Positions 27,925 to 38,544 are shown, numbered from the stretch's first letter. The stretch: DNA of 64,000 nucleotides from Saprospiraceae bacterium (GCA_029262995.1 JAJCYH010000020.1:100255-164254); one strand, 5' to 3'. Numbers and translations: made by a program. Notes: generated by a model not told the origin, from the letters alone.

Positions 27925-29970
27925 TTAGTTTAGTAATATTTTATAATAGCCATCTACATATGTGTCATGATATCTTACTTCTCTTCTCTTTGCCCACATG
28001 GATATTTCATTTCTAGACTTCCAATGCGTTAACCCATCTGTAATAATTGCTTTGGGTTTATATAATTTATTTAGCCTATCTAGTTTAACAGTATCCATAT
28101 TATTGATCAATGCAAATTCAATCTTTAAATTTGTTGGGTTCGTATTAGGGATATTCTTAGGATGTATAAAAAAATGTTTACTATTGAATTCATATAAGCC
28201 AAATGCACTTTTTTTAAAACGGCTTTCAGGATAAAAAACGAATTGTTGAATCTTACGTATTGATATTAAATGATCTATTTCAAAAGACGCATTACTAGAT
28301 TTGTTGACGATTGTTTTTCCCTGATACGACATTGTAAGAATTGAGCATTTATGTTTGTGATATATTTCAATCAACTCTGTGTTCCAGCATTTATTTCTTA
28401 TGAAAATTTGAAATGAATATTGAAGAATTATAAGAAGTAGGGTAGTTGTAATAAATATTTTCCTTTGATTAATAATATACAAGATGATTGAACAAATAAT
28501 TAGATAAAGGATAAACGTGCTTATGGGGTGTAGGTATAATTCTGTAATAAGTCCATAAGGAATTCTTTCGATAATTGTTATTGCCTTTGCGAAAAAATAA
28601 ACTACGCTCTCCAAGATATTGGCAATTATAGAGCTTAGTTTAATTAGAATTGGAATTGAGAAGAGGTTTAGGACCAGAAAAATGATAGACAAAAGTATCG
28701 TTACAAATGCAAGTGGTATAGCAATCAAACTGCTTAACCAAAAATAGGCAGGGAACTGATTGAAGTGATAGATGCTTAATGGCGTAATTAATATTTGTGC
28801 AGATACTGAAACCAAAATAATTTGAATTGAATAATTAAGTATATTATTATTGGTTATCTTATTTGTTGAAAGCCTTTTGTAGAAAAACATTATGCCAAGC
28901 AAAGCTAGATATGAAAATTGAAAGCTAATTTGAAATAATGCATCTGGGTTAATGAGAAGTATTGTTATTGCGGATAGACAAACAATATGATATGGCGATG
29001 TAAATTTGCTGAATGCTTTTCCGATTAAAAAAATTGAAAGCATCATAGAAGCTCTTACCACTGAATTTGGGTGGTTTGTTAGCAAAGCGTACAATATTAA
29101 AATACCAATCAAAAATATTGGTTGAATAGTTGTTAGTCGATTTGAAAATGGTATGCATTTTATTAGAGCTAGTGCCAAAGTATATATTATGCCAACGTGA
29201 AGACCCGAAACAGCAAGTACATGAATTGATCCTGTACTTATAAAGCTATTCTTAGTTGCTTTAGACATTTCAGATTTATCACCAAGACAAAGGGCGGAAA
29301 CAATTGAGGCATGCTGTAAGTCCTCAAAGCATGACTTGATGCTTTTATCAAAATATGATCTTATTTGCTGAAGAATATTACTTTTTTCTGATTGATTATT
29401 CAATACTTTGATATCCTTTGAATTCAAGTAGGATTCATGATAGATTCCTTTTCTTGAGTAGAATAATTTTGCATTAAAGCTTGCTGGATTCCTTGGAGGC
29501 TTTATTCTGCTAATTTTACCATTGAAGCTAATAATATTACCATCATTTAAATATTTGCAATCTCCTTTAGTTTTTATAAGCGATTGAACCCTAAATGAGC
29601 TGATATCATAATCACCTATATTCAATAGGACAGACTCTAAAAAGCTTCCTTGTGAAGTTGTTTTAACCGTATTAATTCTTGCTTCAATATTGATTTTATT
29701 GCCCTTATAACTTTCTATTACCCTTTGTTTGTTGATCTTGTTCCAATAATTCATATTAGAACAATTAAATGCTATTATAAAAAAGAGAGTATATGATATT
29801 AGGCTGGCTAAGAATGATTTTTTGTAGCAAAACCCTAATAGAATAAGGAAGCAAATCTGGGTTACAATTAGAGTGGAGGAGGAAATAGAATATTTATTGA
29901 TGTAATTATTTATCAATATTCCCATTATCACAAATAACAACAACTTAATCGCTCCAGAAATTGATTTCAT
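27925..29970 (-). CDS. comEC: ComEC/Rec2 DNA uptake channel
   Basis: The 681-residue protein has N-terminal helices, an OB-like soluble region (about residues 75-180, SRIKPPRNPASFNAKLFYSRKGI) and the competence domain with multiple TM helices (about 220-500). The conserved VSALCLGDKSEM and HVLAVSGLHVGIIY segments are clear. ComEC moves one strand of DNA across the inner membrane. The C-terminal ~120 residues sit where the metallo-beta-lactamase-like domain would be, but I see no HxHxDH, so nuclease activity there is unlikely. It precedes the ComEA-like gene in an apparent operon. Confidence 0.9.
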   Translation of the reverse strand: MKSISGAIKLLLFVIMGILINNYINKYSISSSTLIVTQICFLILLGFCYKKSFLASLISYTLFFIIAFNCSNMNYWNKINKQRVIESYKGNKINIEARINTVKTTSQGSFLESVLLNIGDYDISSFRVQSLIKTKGDCKYLNDGNIISFNGKISRIKPPRNPASFNAKLFYSRKGIYHESYLNSKDIKVLNNQSEKSNILQQIRSYFDKSIKSCFEDLQHASIVSALCLGDKSEMSKATKNSFISTGSIHVLAVSGLHVGIIYTLALALIKCIPFSNRLTTIQPIFLIGILILYALLTNHPNSVVRASMMLSIFLIGKAFSKFTSPYHIVCLSAITILLINPDALFQISFQFSYLALLGIMFFYKRLSTNKITNNNILNYSIQIILVSVSAQILITPLSIYHFNQFPAYFWLSSLIAIPLAFVTILLSIIFLVLNLFSIPILIKLSSIIANILESVVYFFAKAITIIERIPYGLITELYLHPISTFILYLIICSIILYIINQRKIFITTTLLLIILQYSFQIFIRNKCWNTELIEIYHKHKCSILTMSYQGKTIVNKSSNASFEIDHLISIRKIQQFVFYPESRFKKSAFGLYEFNSKHFFIHPKNIPNTNPTNLKIEFALINNMDTVKLDRLNKLYKPKAIITDGLTHWKSRNEISMWAKRREVRYHDTYVDGYYKILLN

Positions 29971-30111
29971 AATGAATAAGACATATTCATTAATGCTATC
30001 TAAGGATTTAAGTAAACGTATAATTTAAGAATAAATGTATTGAATATAATTGTTGCTTTAGATCCGATGAACAATTCTGTAATAGAAACTATTATCTTAG
30101 TAAAAAACGAA

Positions 30112-30657
30112 ATGGATAGAAGTATTTCGAAAATTATGTTTGGAGGGGGATGTTTCTGGTGTACCGAAGCAGTATTTCAAAGGTTAAATGGGGTAGTCAA
30201 AGTTGAGTCGGGTTATTCGGCTGGAAAAATTAAAAACCCATCTTATCGAGAAGTATGTTCAGGATTGACAGGTCATAATGAAGTAATTTTAGTTGATTAT
30301 AACTCTGCTATTATTACTTTGGAACAATTGCTAGGTGTTTTTTTTACAAGCCATGATCCAACGACCTTAAACAGGCAAGGTAATGATGTAGGAACACAAT
30401 ACCGCTCAGGAATTTATTATTTTGAAGAAGATCAAAATAAAGTAATTAAAGAGTATATCGATAGTGAAGCTAAACAATTGTGGAATGATCCTATTGTAAC
30501 TGAAGTTAAAGCTGCCGAAGAATTTTATCCTGCAGAAGAATATCATCGGGACTATTATAATGAAAATAGTCATCAAGCTTATTGTCAGGTGATTATTAAT
30601 CCAAAGTTGAGTAAATTGAGATCAAAGTATAAAGAACTACTTAAAGATGAGAGATAA
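30112..30657 (+). CDS. msrA: peptide methionine sulfoxide reductase MsrA
   Basis: The start at 30112 ([17 protein letters not shown]) gives the usual family N-terminus; in-frame alternatives at 30067 (ATG) and 30040 (TTG) would add 15 or 24 residues. The catalytic Cys is in [49 protein letters not shown] and EEYHRDYY follow as expected. It reduces methionine-S-sulfoxide. No signal peptide is seen, so it is cytoplasmic. Its end overlaps msrB by 11 bases, indicating translational coupling. Confidence 0.93.
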   Translation: MDRSISKIMFGGGCFWCTEAVFQRLNGVVKVESGYSAGKIKNPSYREVCSGLTGHNEVILVDYNSAIITLEQLLGVFFTSHDPTTLNRQGNDVGTQYRSGIYYFEEDQNKVIKEYIDSEAKQLWNDPIVTEVKAAEEFYPAEEYHRDYYNENSHQAYCQVIINPKLSKLRSKYKELLKDER

Positions 30658-31015
30658 GAAAATCAATAAATTGACACCAGAGGAAGAAAGAGTGATTGAA
30701 CATAAAGGAACGGAAATGCCTTTTTCAGGAGAGTATAATGACCACTATATTTTAGGAACTTATACATGCCGGCGATGTGAAACGCCTTTGTATACGTCAA
30801 AAAACAAATTCAAATCAGGATGTGGTTGGCCATCATTTGATGATGAAATTAAAGGCGCAGTAAAAAAGGTACCTGATGTAGATGGAAGGCGTACTGAAAT
30901 TGTATGCAATAATTGTGACGGTCATTTGGGACATGTATTTGTGGGAGAACAACTTACGGATAAAAACACTAGACATTGTGTCAACTCAATTTCTCTGAAA
31001 TTTATTTCTGAGTAG
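30647..31015 (+). CDS. msrB: peptide methionine-(R)-S-oxide reductase MsrB
   Basis: The 122-residue protein has two CxxC pairs for structural zinc (CRRC and CNNC), [17 protein letters not shown] and the catalytic Cys in RHCVNSISL. It reduces methionine-R-sulfoxide and complements MsrA. It lacks a signal peptide. It overlaps msrA by 11 bases and the convergent acyltransferase gene by 14 bases at its 3' end. Confidence 0.94.
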   Translation: MRDKKINKLTPEEERVIEHKGTEMPFSGEYNDHYILGTYTCRRCETPLYTSKNKFKSGCGWPSFDDEIKGAVKKVPDVDGRRTEIVCNNCDGHLGHVFVGEQLTDKNTRHCVNSISLKFISE

Positions 31016-31778
31016 AATCAAAGCGGTTAAAGTGAGAATCCCAATTGGAATGAATTTTTTCGATGCATTCGTTTGTCCAGCTTTCTACTTTGTCTTTAAG
31101 CACATTACCCTCTTTATCATTCATGGCAGGACCAATGACGATTTTGCTCTCGGTTCGAAAATATCCAAACTGTAATAAAAAATGTTTTAACATAGATCTA
31201 TTACACCAGACATCTTTATGCTTTTTATATTCTAAACAAACTGGAACAACAGGTATTCCTAGTTTGACAAGTTCTTGAAAGGTCCCCATACGATAAGGCA
31301 ATGTTCTTTTATGGCAATTTACAGTTCCTTCAGGATATACGAGAACATTTTCACCACTGGCTAAAGTTTCAGTCATTTTTATTCTTACTGCATTTCTACT
31401 TTCCTTATTTTCCCTCTGAACGTAAATAATTCCAGTTAGTTGGGCACCAGTTGAAATGAGAGGATATTTCGCTACTTCTGCTTTTGCAATAATAAAAGCA
31501 TCAAGAAATTTACATAATATTAGCGGGTCCGAAAGCGATCTGTGATTTGAAACATACAAAGCGGTATCATTATGCATCTGACCTTCACACTCTGCCTTTA
31601 TTCCTAATATGAAATTTGCATATTTAAGAAAGTTTCTTCTGATACGGTAGGCTCTTTGAGGCGTATTTTTGAAGTTAAACTTCACGAGTAATTGATAGGA
31701 CAATATAATAAAGGCCATGGGGAGGATTAGAAGTACTATCCTCACAGTAGCCAATAAAATTCTTAAAGGATTTCTCAT
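31002..31778 (-). CDS. plsC: 1-acyl-sn-glycerol-3-phosphate acyltransferase family protein
   Basis: The 258-residue protein has an N-terminal TM segment (about residues 8-28) and the PlsC domain. The catalytic HX4D is in NHRSLSDP (about residue 78). The phosphate-binding block is [11 protein letters not shown], and [11 protein letters not shown] follows. It should acylate lysophosphatidic acid or another lysophospholipid at the inner membrane. Substrate cannot be fixed from sequence. Its 3' end overlaps msrB. Confidence 0.8.
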   Translation of the reverse strand: MRNPLRILLATVRIVLLILPMAFIILSYQLLVKFNFKNTPQRAYRIRRNFLKYANFILGIKAECEGQMHNDTALYVSNHRSLSDPLILCKFLDAFIIAKAEVAKYPLISTGAQLTGIIYVQRENKESRNAVRIKMTETLASGENVLVYPEGTVNCHKRTLPYRMGTFQELVKLGIPVVPVCLEYKKHKDVWCNRSMLKHFLLQFGYFRTESKIVIGPAMNDKEGNVLKDKVESWTNECIEKIHSNWDSHFNRFDSTQK

Positions 31779-31964
31779 TTATAAATTTAAGAACCGAAAA
31801 TTAAACAATTTTCTAATGCAGGTTTACAATTGAAAAAGTAATGATAAATTCCATATAACTTAAACTCAAGTTTAAATGTGCTGTTTTGCATGTAAATTTC
31901 AACCTTTATGTCGTTAACTCAATTGTTTTTATCGAAGTTGTATTCAATTCCAGTGAATTGGTTA

Positions 31965-31972
31965 TAACTTTG
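31965..31972 (+). promoter_or_regulatory. promoter -7 element ahead of sppA
   Basis: TAACTTTG matches TAnnTTTG and lies 68 bases before the sppA start. No good TTTG was found 17-21 bases upstream. The 261-base gap (31779-32039) holds nothing else I can support. Confidence 0.45.
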
Positions 31973-32039
31973 CTTTATTAGAGCACATTTCCATTTAGCA
32001 TGCTTTAACAATAGAGATAACCGGTTTAATCAAATTAAT

Positions 32040-33797
32040 ATGAGACAGTTTTTCAAATTTTTATTTGCTTCTTGTTTGGGTACAATTTTGGCATTTGGTG
32101 CTATTTTTTTTATACTATTTTCAATAGGCACAGCATTTTCAAGCAAAGAAGCATCTGTAAGTAAAAATTCAGTTTTACTACTTGAATTAGATGCCCCCAT
32201 TCCTGAAAAAACGGATAATAGAGAGCAAGACCCATTTAATTTTGATGGCGTAAGAGCTATTGGTGTCCACCATATCAAAGACTTAATCAATAAGGCTAAA
32301 ACCGATAAGAATGTACAAGGAATAGTTTATAAGACAAGCTATTCAACTTCTGGGGGTATGGTAACACATTCTCTTATCAGGAAGGCATTAGAAGAATTTA
32401 AAGACTCTACAGATAAGTTTGTGTATAGTTATGGAGATTACTACACCAACAACTCCTACCTCATTGCTACAGCTTGTGACTCCATTTTTGTCAATCCAAA
32501 TGGAATGCTTGAGATTAATGGTTATGGTGCAATGATCCCTTTTTTCAAGGATATGCTTGATAATATCGGTGTCAAAATGAATGTATTCTATGCTGGTAAC
32601 TATAAAAGTGCAACCGAACCATTTAGAAGAAGGGAAATGAGTCCTGAAAATAAAGAGCAAACCAGAGAATACTTGCAAGACAACTTTGACCTATACCTTG
32701 AAGAAGTTACTAGCTCAAGACAAATTGAGAAAAGTAAAATTCAAGAAATTATCAATACACTTGAATTTTCAAATCTGGATGTGGCTTTGAAAAATGGGCT
32801 TATAGACGGTAAAATCTATTGGTACGAATTTGAAAACATGTTAAGAGAGAAGCTTGGATTATCAGAAGGCAAGGCGATCAAATATCTAAGTTTGAAAGAA
32901 TATGCCTCCAAAAGTTATTTTGGGAGCGGGACGTCCAAGAATAAGTTGGCAGTAATATATGCAGAGGGAGAGGTAATGTATGATACTGAGGAGCGCGGAA
33001 AGATAAGTGAGGTGAAGTACCATAAGATATTTGATAAAATCAGAAAAGATGGAGACATCAAAGCAATTGTTTTAAGAGTAAACTCTCCGGGAGGATCTGC
33101 TTTCTCTTCTGATGTGATCTTGAGAGAATTGAAAGAATTAAAATCAAGAGGCATTCCAATTATAGCTTCTTTTGGTGATTATGCAGCATCAGGTGGTTAC
33201 TACATAGCGGCTTGTGCAGATACTATAGTTTCTCATCCCAAAACACTAACAGGTTCAATTGGTGTTTTTTCCATGATACCAAATGTATCTGAGCTATTCA
33301 CAGAAAAATTAGGAATTCAATTTGATACAGTGAAAACAAGCCCACATTCTTTGGCTATATCAGCATTTTATGAGTTAAGTGAAGAAGAAGGCATCAGCCT
33401 ACAGAATTGGACAGACAAATTGTATCAGAATTTTTTATCTATAGTTGCTGACGGAAGGGGAATGAGTATTGATGATATCCATGAAGTAGCACAAGGTAGA
33501 ATTTGGACTGGCAAAAGGGCAAAAGAGAAAGGCCTGGTTGATGTTCTTGGAGATCTGGATGATGCTATCAACATTGCAGCTAATACTGCTGGAATTTCGG
33601 ATGACTATAAAATAGTATCCTATCCTTATATCAAAAGAGAGCCGTGGGAACAAATTTTAGAAGATCTTGCTAATGTTGATAAGGCGCAAACAAGAATGCC
33701 AAGGATCGAAACTGAAATAATGAAGAAATTTGGACATGTTCGCAATCTCGTGAAATATAGAGAACCGATGGCAAGATTACCGTTTATTGTTGAATAG
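32040..33797 (+). CDS. sppA: signal peptide peptidase SppA (67 kDa type)
   Basis: The 585-residue, long form protease has one N-terminal TM helix (about residues 5-30) and two tandem ClpP-like domains. The catalytic dyad is visible: Lys189 in the GNYKSATEPF motif of the first domain and Ser384 in DYAASGGYYIA of the second. SPGGSAFSSD precedes the Ser domain. It should degrade cleaved signal peptides on the outer face of the inner membrane as a tetramer. The ndh stop is immediately adjacent on the other strand. Confidence 0.93.
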   Translation: MRQFFKFLFASCLGTILAFGAIFFILFSIGTAFSSKEASVSKNSVLLLELDAPIPEKTDNREQDPFNFDGVRAIGVHHIKDLINKAKTDKNVQGIVYKTSYSTSGGMVTHSLIRKALEEFKDSTDKFVYSYGDYYTNNSYLIATACDSIFVNPNGMLEINGYGAMIPFFKDMLDNIGVKMNVFYAGNYKSATEPFRRREMSPENKEQTREYLQDNFDLYLEEVTSSRQIEKSKIQEIINTLEFSNLDVALKNGLIDGKIYWYEFENMLREKLGLSEGKAIKYLSLKEYASKSYFGSGTSKNKLAVIYAEGEVMYDTEERGKISEVKYHKIFDKIRKDGDIKAIVLRVNSPGGSAFSSDVILRELKELKSRGIPIIASFGDYAASGGYYIAACADTIVSHPKTLTGSIGVFSMIPNVSELFTEKLGIQFDTVKTSPHSLAISAFYELSEEEGISLQNWTDKLYQNFLSIVADGRGMSIDDIHEVAQGRIWTGKRAKEKGLVDVLGDLDDAINIAANTAGISDDYKIVSYPYIKREPWEQILEDLANVDKAQTRMPRIETEIMKKFGHVRNLVKYREPMARLPFIVE

Positions 33798-35075
33798 TTA
33801 ATCAACGGGCTCTTTATTTTTTTTTGCGGTAGTTATGATTAATCTTAATGATTGATCATAGGTAATATAGTTCCATACCCAATTCAGCATAACAAAGAAT
33901 TTATTCTTGAAGCCTATCAGTGATCTAAGATGGACAATCAACCACAGAACCCAAGCTGTAAAGCCATAAAATTTGAGCTTTGGTAAGTCTGCGACAGCTT
34001 TATTTCGACCAATTGTTGCCAAGGTTCCTAAATCTTTGTACTTAAATGGCTTGCTTTGATTTTTAATAAAATTATTCGCAAGATTTACAGCTTGTTGAAT
34101 GGCGACTTGCGCAACCTGAGGGTGACCTTCAGGGAATTCTACGGTTTGCATATATGCGATATCTCCAATAGCGTAAATATGTTCATATCCAATAATTTTA
34201 TTAGTGGGATCAACTAAGTACCTGTATGACTTTGTTATTGCATTTGATTCTATTCCTTCTAAGGACTCACCTCTTACGCCAGCTGCCCAGATGACTTTGT
34301 GCGCTTTAATTTCCGTACCATCATTAATTTTAACATATCGTCCATTGAAATCAGTTACCCTTTTATCTAGGATTACATTTACATTTAATTTCTCAAGAAA
34401 CTCTAAGGCTTTACCTGAAGCCATTTCTGACATTCCGGGTAGTAGGCACTTGCCACTTTGTATGAGATAGATATCTACTTCTTTTTCATTCAGTTCTGGG
34501 TAGTCTTTTGGAAGAATATATTTTTTCATTTCGGCAAGAGCTCCAGCAAGCTCCACTCCAGTTGGACCCCCCCCCACAATTACAATATCAATATATCCTT
34601 GTCGCTCTTCGTATGAAGTGGTCATAAGCGCATTCTCGAGATCTGATAAAATTGAATTTCTAAGTTGTAAAGCGTCTGTTATTGATTTCAATGGGGATGC
34701 AAATTTTTCTATTGATTCATTACCAAAAAAATTGGTTACTACACCAGTTGCAATAATACACTTGTCATAGTAAATTTCTCCTAGGCTTGAAAGAATACGT
34801 TTTTTTAATGGATTTATTGCTTGTACTTCAGCTACCCTAATATGTACGTTTTTGTTTTTTTGAAATGCTTTGCGCAAAGGATAGAGGATTGAACTCGGTT
34901 CCAATCCCGCCATAGCTACTTGATAAAATAGAGGTTGGAACTGATGATAATTATTCTTATCAATAAGAACAATTTGGAATTTCTTTCTGCTAAGCTTTTT
35001 GGCAATTTTAAATCCTGCAAATCCAGCACCAATGATTACTATTCTTGGGTGCGGGCTGTCTGGAATATTTAACAT
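33798..35075 (-). CDS. ndh: type II NADH dehydrogenase (NDH-2)
   Basis: The 425-residue flavoprotein has the FAD-binding GxGxxG (IIGAGFAGFKIAKKL) at the N-terminus, the NADH-binding IVGGGPTGVELAGALAEM near residue 167, and the second FAD motif YAIGDIAYMQ near residue 310. A C-terminal amphipathic, aromatic region (about 370-420, WVLWLIVHLRSLIGF) should dock it on the inner membrane. It passes electrons from NADH to menaquinone without pumping protons. It may feed the cbb3 oxidase encoded later in the window. A different NAD(P)H:quinone substrate is possible. Confidence 0.88.
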   Translation of the reverse strand: MLNIPDSPHPRIVIIGAGFAGFKIAKKLSRKKFQIVLIDKNNYHQFQPLFYQVAMAGLEPSSILYPLRKAFQKNKNVHIRVAEVQAINPLKKRILSSLGEIYYDKCIIATGVVTNFFGNESIEKFASPLKSITDALQLRNSILSDLENALMTTSYEERQGYIDIVIVGGGPTGVELAGALAEMKKYILPKDYPELNEKEVDIYLIQSGKCLLPGMSEMASGKALEFLEKLNVNVILDKRVTDFNGRYVKINDGTEIKAHKVIWAAGVRGESLEGIESNAITKSYRYLVDPTNKIIGYEHIYAIGDIAYMQTVEFPEGHPQVAQVAIQQAVNLANNFIKNQSKPFKYKDLGTLATIGRNKAVADLPKLKFYGFTAWVLWLIVHLRSLIGFKNKFFVMLNWVWNYITYDQSLRLIITTAKKNKEPVD

Positions 35076-35185
35076 GATTATTTCACAATTTTCAGTAGGA
35101 ATTTTTCAAGAATGCTCACCAACCAATTTAGTGATATTTCAGGATGATTCGGATAGATGTGTATATATTTTATAAATTTATATCA

Positions 35186-35827
35186 ATGACTAAAAAGATA
35201 CCATTTTTTCCACTGGGCCTTGTTGCCTTTCCAGGTGAGATATTGAACTTACATATTTTTGAAACAAGATACAAGCAACTGGTCAAAGATTGCCTGGATA
35301 ATAACTTGAGTTTTGGAATAATCCCTGTCAATGAAAAAAGACTAGCCGTCATTGGGACTGAAATGCAAATTACTGAAGTTGTTCATGTCTATCCCGATGG
35401 GAAAATGGATATTCGATGCAAGGGGCTTAATACATTTAGATTGATTGCATTTCAAGAGAAAATTGAGGACAAACTATATCCAGGAGGAGAAGTTGAGGTT
35501 CTAGAAGAAGAGAAGGATACACAGTTGAAATTGCAGGTGGAATTATTCAAGCTTGTAAGCACGTTGTATACTTCTATGAATATGCCTATTGATATGCCTA
35601 CTCCTCATGATGATTTTTTAATCTATGATATTGCGCATAAACTTGGATTGAATACAGACCAGGAAATTGAATTACTGCAAATTCGCTCTGAGAAAGCAAG
35701 GTTAACTTATGTTCTCGATCACTTGCATAAGCTAATACCTGTGGTAACACAAATGGAAGAATTGAGACATAAAGTACAGATGAACGGGCATTTTAAAGAT
35801 GTTTTGCCACCAGACTTTGAAATATAG
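35186..35827 (+). CDS. LON N-terminal substrate-binding domain protein
   Basis: The start at 35186 gives MTKKIPFFPLGLVAFPGE, the typical family opening; an ATG at 35144 adds 14 unlikely residues. The 213-residue protein is a stand-alone LON-SB domain (PUA-like beta domain over about residues 1-110, with HIFETRYKQLVKDCL) and a helical part to the end (LLQIRSEKARLTYVLDHLHKLIP). It has no ATPase or protease domain. Its function is not settled; it may bind protein substrates or ligands. Confidence 0.83.
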   Translation: MTKKIPFFPLGLVAFPGEILNLHIFETRYKQLVKDCLDNNLSFGIIPVNEKRLAVIGTEMQITEVVHVYPDGKMDIRCKGLNTFRLIAFQEKIEDKLYPGGEVEVLEEEKDTQLKLQVELFKLVSTLYTSMNMPIDMPTPHDDFLIYDIAHKLGLNTDQEIELLQIRSEKARLTYVLDHLHKLIPVVTQMEELRHKVQMNGHFKDVLPPDFEI

Positions 35828-35835
35828 ATGAAAAT

Positions 35836-36942
35836 CTATTTTAAAAGATCGATGTTTAAGGAAAAAATATGAGATATTAATACCCCTGAAACACTACCAA
35901 TATTAGTCAATGCATAATCTAACTTAGCTCTTCCAAGCGAAATGCCTATACCAATGTTAGGTTGAAAATCAATACTTCTGTCAAAAGAACTTGTTTCGTT
36001 AAGTGACCTTTGAATATTGCCAATTCCAGCTCTAAAAAATACTTGCCTCAAATAAGACAATTCGAAGCCAAAGCTAGGGTCAATAGCAATATTATCTCCA
36101 CTAAATATTCCCGATGATGTACCATCTGAACTGAATCTTAAATCTGCAGCAATGAGATAGCTTACACCTTTTACATCACCTAATGTTATTGCACTTGACA
36201 AAATGACTTTAGGTAATGCAAGTTCTGTCGATGAAACAGGGATAGTATTTCCTGTCCTTTCGAAAACCAACTGTTCTTCTCTTGTAAACGTAAAACTCCA
36301 ATTATTTAATGTAGTGGTAATATCACGTCCCATTAATCCAAATTGAAACCTTCCTTTCTTATACATCAATCCAAAATCAAAGCCAAAACCTTTTGCACTA
36401 CCGAAACTACCAATTGTCCGGAAAATTACTTTTGAAGAAACACCAAAAGATAAATTTGTTCCCTTTATTTTTTGTCCGTAGGAGAGAAACAGGGCATAAT
36501 CTGCTGCTGAGAATTCAGTGATATTATCATAATTAACAGTACCATCTGGACCGATTAAATTTAGAGTGTTTGGAATATTGTCTATACCCATTCTGATTAA
36601 ACTGATACTGCCAAATCCTCGATTGTATTCAGTAAACAATTTGCCATAGGACAAATAATCATAATTTGCTATTCCGCCAAACCACGAGGCGTGCATGGCA
36701 GATAATTGAGATGAAGATTTAATCTGAGATAATCCGGCTGGATTCCAATAAGATGCGGATAAATCATCTACAGAGGCACCGACACTTCCAAACATGCCAT
36801 GAGATCGAGCACCGACACCTATATTGAGGAATTCATTGACAAACTTTACATCTGTCTGTGCAGTGGTGTTGAATGCCAATGACAGAAGTAAAGAAAGAAA
36901 AGTCAAACTTTTGAAATTCAAAAATGTTAATATCCAAGACAT
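35836..36942 (-). CDS. PorV/PorQ family outer-membrane beta-barrel protein
   Basis: The 368-residue protein has a signal peptide (cleavage near NTTAQ). Then comes VNEFLNIGVGARSHGMFGSVGASVDDLSASYWNPAGL, the hallmark opening of the FadL-like PorV/PorQ family. The remainder alternates as a 14-strand barrel with many Gly and aromatic residues. Members include type IX secretion system parts PorV and PorQ, but the family is broader and the sequence does not decide which one this is. No other T9SS gene lies nearby. Confidence 0.8.
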   Translation of the reverse strand: MSWILTFLNFKSLTFLSLLLSLAFNTTAQTDVKFVNEFLNIGVGARSHGMFGSVGASVDDLSASYWNPAGLSQIKSSSQLSAMHASWFGGIANYDYLSYGKLFTEYNRGFGSISLIRMGIDNIPNTLNLIGPDGTVNYDNITEFSAADYALFLSYGQKIKGTNLSFGVSSKVIFRTIGSFGSAKGFGFDFGLMYKKGRFQFGLMGRDITTTLNNWSFTFTREEQLVFERTGNTIPVSSTELALPKVILSSAITLGDVKGVSYLIAADLRFSSDGTSSGIFSGDNIAIDPSFGFELSYLRQVFFRAGIGNIQRSLNETSSFDRSIDFQPNIGIGISLGRAKLDYALTNIGSVSGVLISHIFSLNIDLLK

Positions 36943-37108
36943 ATTATATATTTCTATAATGTATTATTACTTATTTATCAAGGGTGTTAAACAAATGTAC
37001 TAGCAATAAAGATTCCAAACCATATGAATTGAGTTATTTTGTGTTGTATTTTTTATGAGTTTGCGAGATAGATGACACTATTTTTTATATTCGAATAAAA
37101 CTTAAGGG

Positions 37109-37501
37109 ATGTTTAGACGCATAATTGCTCTCATTGTTGGCTTTGTAATTGGATTTATCGTTGTTGTTATCATACAAATGATCAGTTCCAATATGTATCC
37201 TCCTGAACCAGAAATGCTTCCACAAGATACAGAGGCTCTAGCACAGTACTTTAAGACTTTGCCTATGACAGCTAGATACATTATAATGGCTGCTCATGTT
37301 ATTGGAGGATTTACTGCTGCTTTTATTACGGCTTGGATTGCAGATTCTAACAAAATGATTCTAGCAATACTGGTAGGAATTATAATTGTAATTGCAACTG
37401 TAAGCTATAACTTAGTAAGTCTGGCACCGTCTTATATTATTGTGTTGGATTTTATTTTGACCTCTGTTTTTGTTTATCTGGGCGGTAAATTGGCACCCTA
37501 A
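37109..37501 (+). CDS. small membrane protein of unknown function
   Basis: The 130-residue protein has four predicted TM helices (about residues 4-25, 55-75, 84-103 and 108-127) and a Pro/Glu-rich loop after the first helix. It resembles general four-helix Bacteroidota membrane proteins with no assigned role. It stands alone, convergent with holA (7 bases between stops). Confidence 0.6.
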   Translation: MFRRIIALIVGFVIGFIVVVIIQMISSNMYPPEPEMLPQDTEALAQYFKTLPMTARYIIMAAHVIGGFTAAFITAWIADSNKMILAILVGIIIVIATVSYNLVSLAPSYIIVLDFILTSVFVYLGGKLAP

Positions 37502-37508
37502 CTCAATT

Positions 37509-38513
37509 TCAGACCGCAAATAATTTATACAAGAACTCTTGATAGAGACCTAGTTCATTAAATCTGCGTGATTCGACGCCTTTTGAGGCTTTGTCCATTT
37601 GATGAAGGAGTTCAAAACTTTTTCTTATTTGTGGGTAACTATAATATTTAGCAGCAGATTTATAATCTCTAGCAAAATAGGGGTTAATTTTAGCCTTTTG
37701 AGCGAAGACCCTGTCATCTTTATGTTCATATTTTTTTGCGATAAGCAGAGTAGAAAAATAATTATATAGACTTCCAATATTAAGTTGAATAGGGTGGGTC
37801 TTTTTATTTTCTGAAAAATACTTAACTATGGAGTAAGCCTTCATTTTATTCTTTGAACCAATAGCTTTTTGCAATTCAAATATATTGTAGTCCTTGCTGA
37901 TGCCAATAAACTCCTGTACGTGGTCTGCTGTTATCTCTGTTCCTTCATTTAAGTTAAGTCTTAACTTTTCGATTTCATTGGAAATTTTATTCAGATCATT
38001 TCCTAGATGTTCAGAAATGATGAAAGCCGTTTTGTTACTTATTTTGAGTTGATGCTCATTGGCAATTCCTGTTATATAGGCAGGAATCTGATTGTCATAG
38101 AGTTTTTTTGATTCTAAAATGACAGCGTTTTTTTTGAGAGCGTCCCAAGCTTTTTTCTTTCTTTTATCAAACGACTTGTGCTTGTGTGAGATTACTAAAA
38201 TGCTTGATTCAGAAGGATTGCTAAAGTATGGCGCTAATTCAGCTAAAGAACTCATAGACTGGGCCTCCTTTACCAAAACGACTCGATGTGATGCCATCAT
38301 AGGGTATTGCATTACCTGGTCGGTAACCTGTTTGAAGTCTACTTCTTTGCCATACAAAACAACTTGGTTAAAGGACTTCTCTCCTTCATTAAGAATATTA
38401 TCTTCAATATAGTCGCTAACCAAATCAATAAAATAATCTTCTTCACCATGGAGAAAATAGATTGGTGCGAAATTACCCGATTTAAGATCGCTTAAAATTT
38501 TATTATGATCCAT
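37509..38513 (-). CDS. holA: DNA polymerase III subunit delta
   Basis: The 334-residue protein follows the HolA pattern. The N-terminal part has PIYFLHGEEDYFIDL (a Walker-A-like site that is degenerate, as usual for delta). Then come AEAQSMSSLAEL-type and LVISHKHKSFDKRKK segments. The C-terminal collar region contains NEGTEITADHVQEFIG and the DYNIFELQKAIGSKNKMKA helix. It opens the beta clamp as part of the clamp loader in the cytoplasm. A GNAT gene lies 31 bases upstream on the same strand. Confidence 0.9.
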   Translation of the reverse strand: MDHNKILSDLKSGNFAPIYFLHGEEDYFIDLVSDYIEDNILNEGEKSFNQVVLYGKEVDFKQVTDQVMQYPMMASHRVVLVKEAQSMSSLAELAPYFSNPSESSILVISHKHKSFDKRKKKAWDALKKNAVILESKKLYDNQIPAYITGIANEHQLKISNKTAFIISEHLGNDLNKISNEIEKLRLNLNEGTEITADHVQEFIGISKDYNIFELQKAIGSKNKMKAYSIVKYFSENKKTHPIQLNIGSLYNYFSTLLIAKKYEHKDDRVFAQKAKINPYFARDYKSAAKYYSYPQIRKSFELLHQMDKASKGVESRRFNELGLYQEFLYKLFAV

Positions 38514-38544
38514 AGTGCTAAATTAAAATAAAACGATTGAAGTC

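Noticed and set aside
35836..36942. Naming the barrel PorQ and claiming a type IX secretion locus
   Set aside because: The family also includes proteins with other roles, and no por or spr gene is adjacent.
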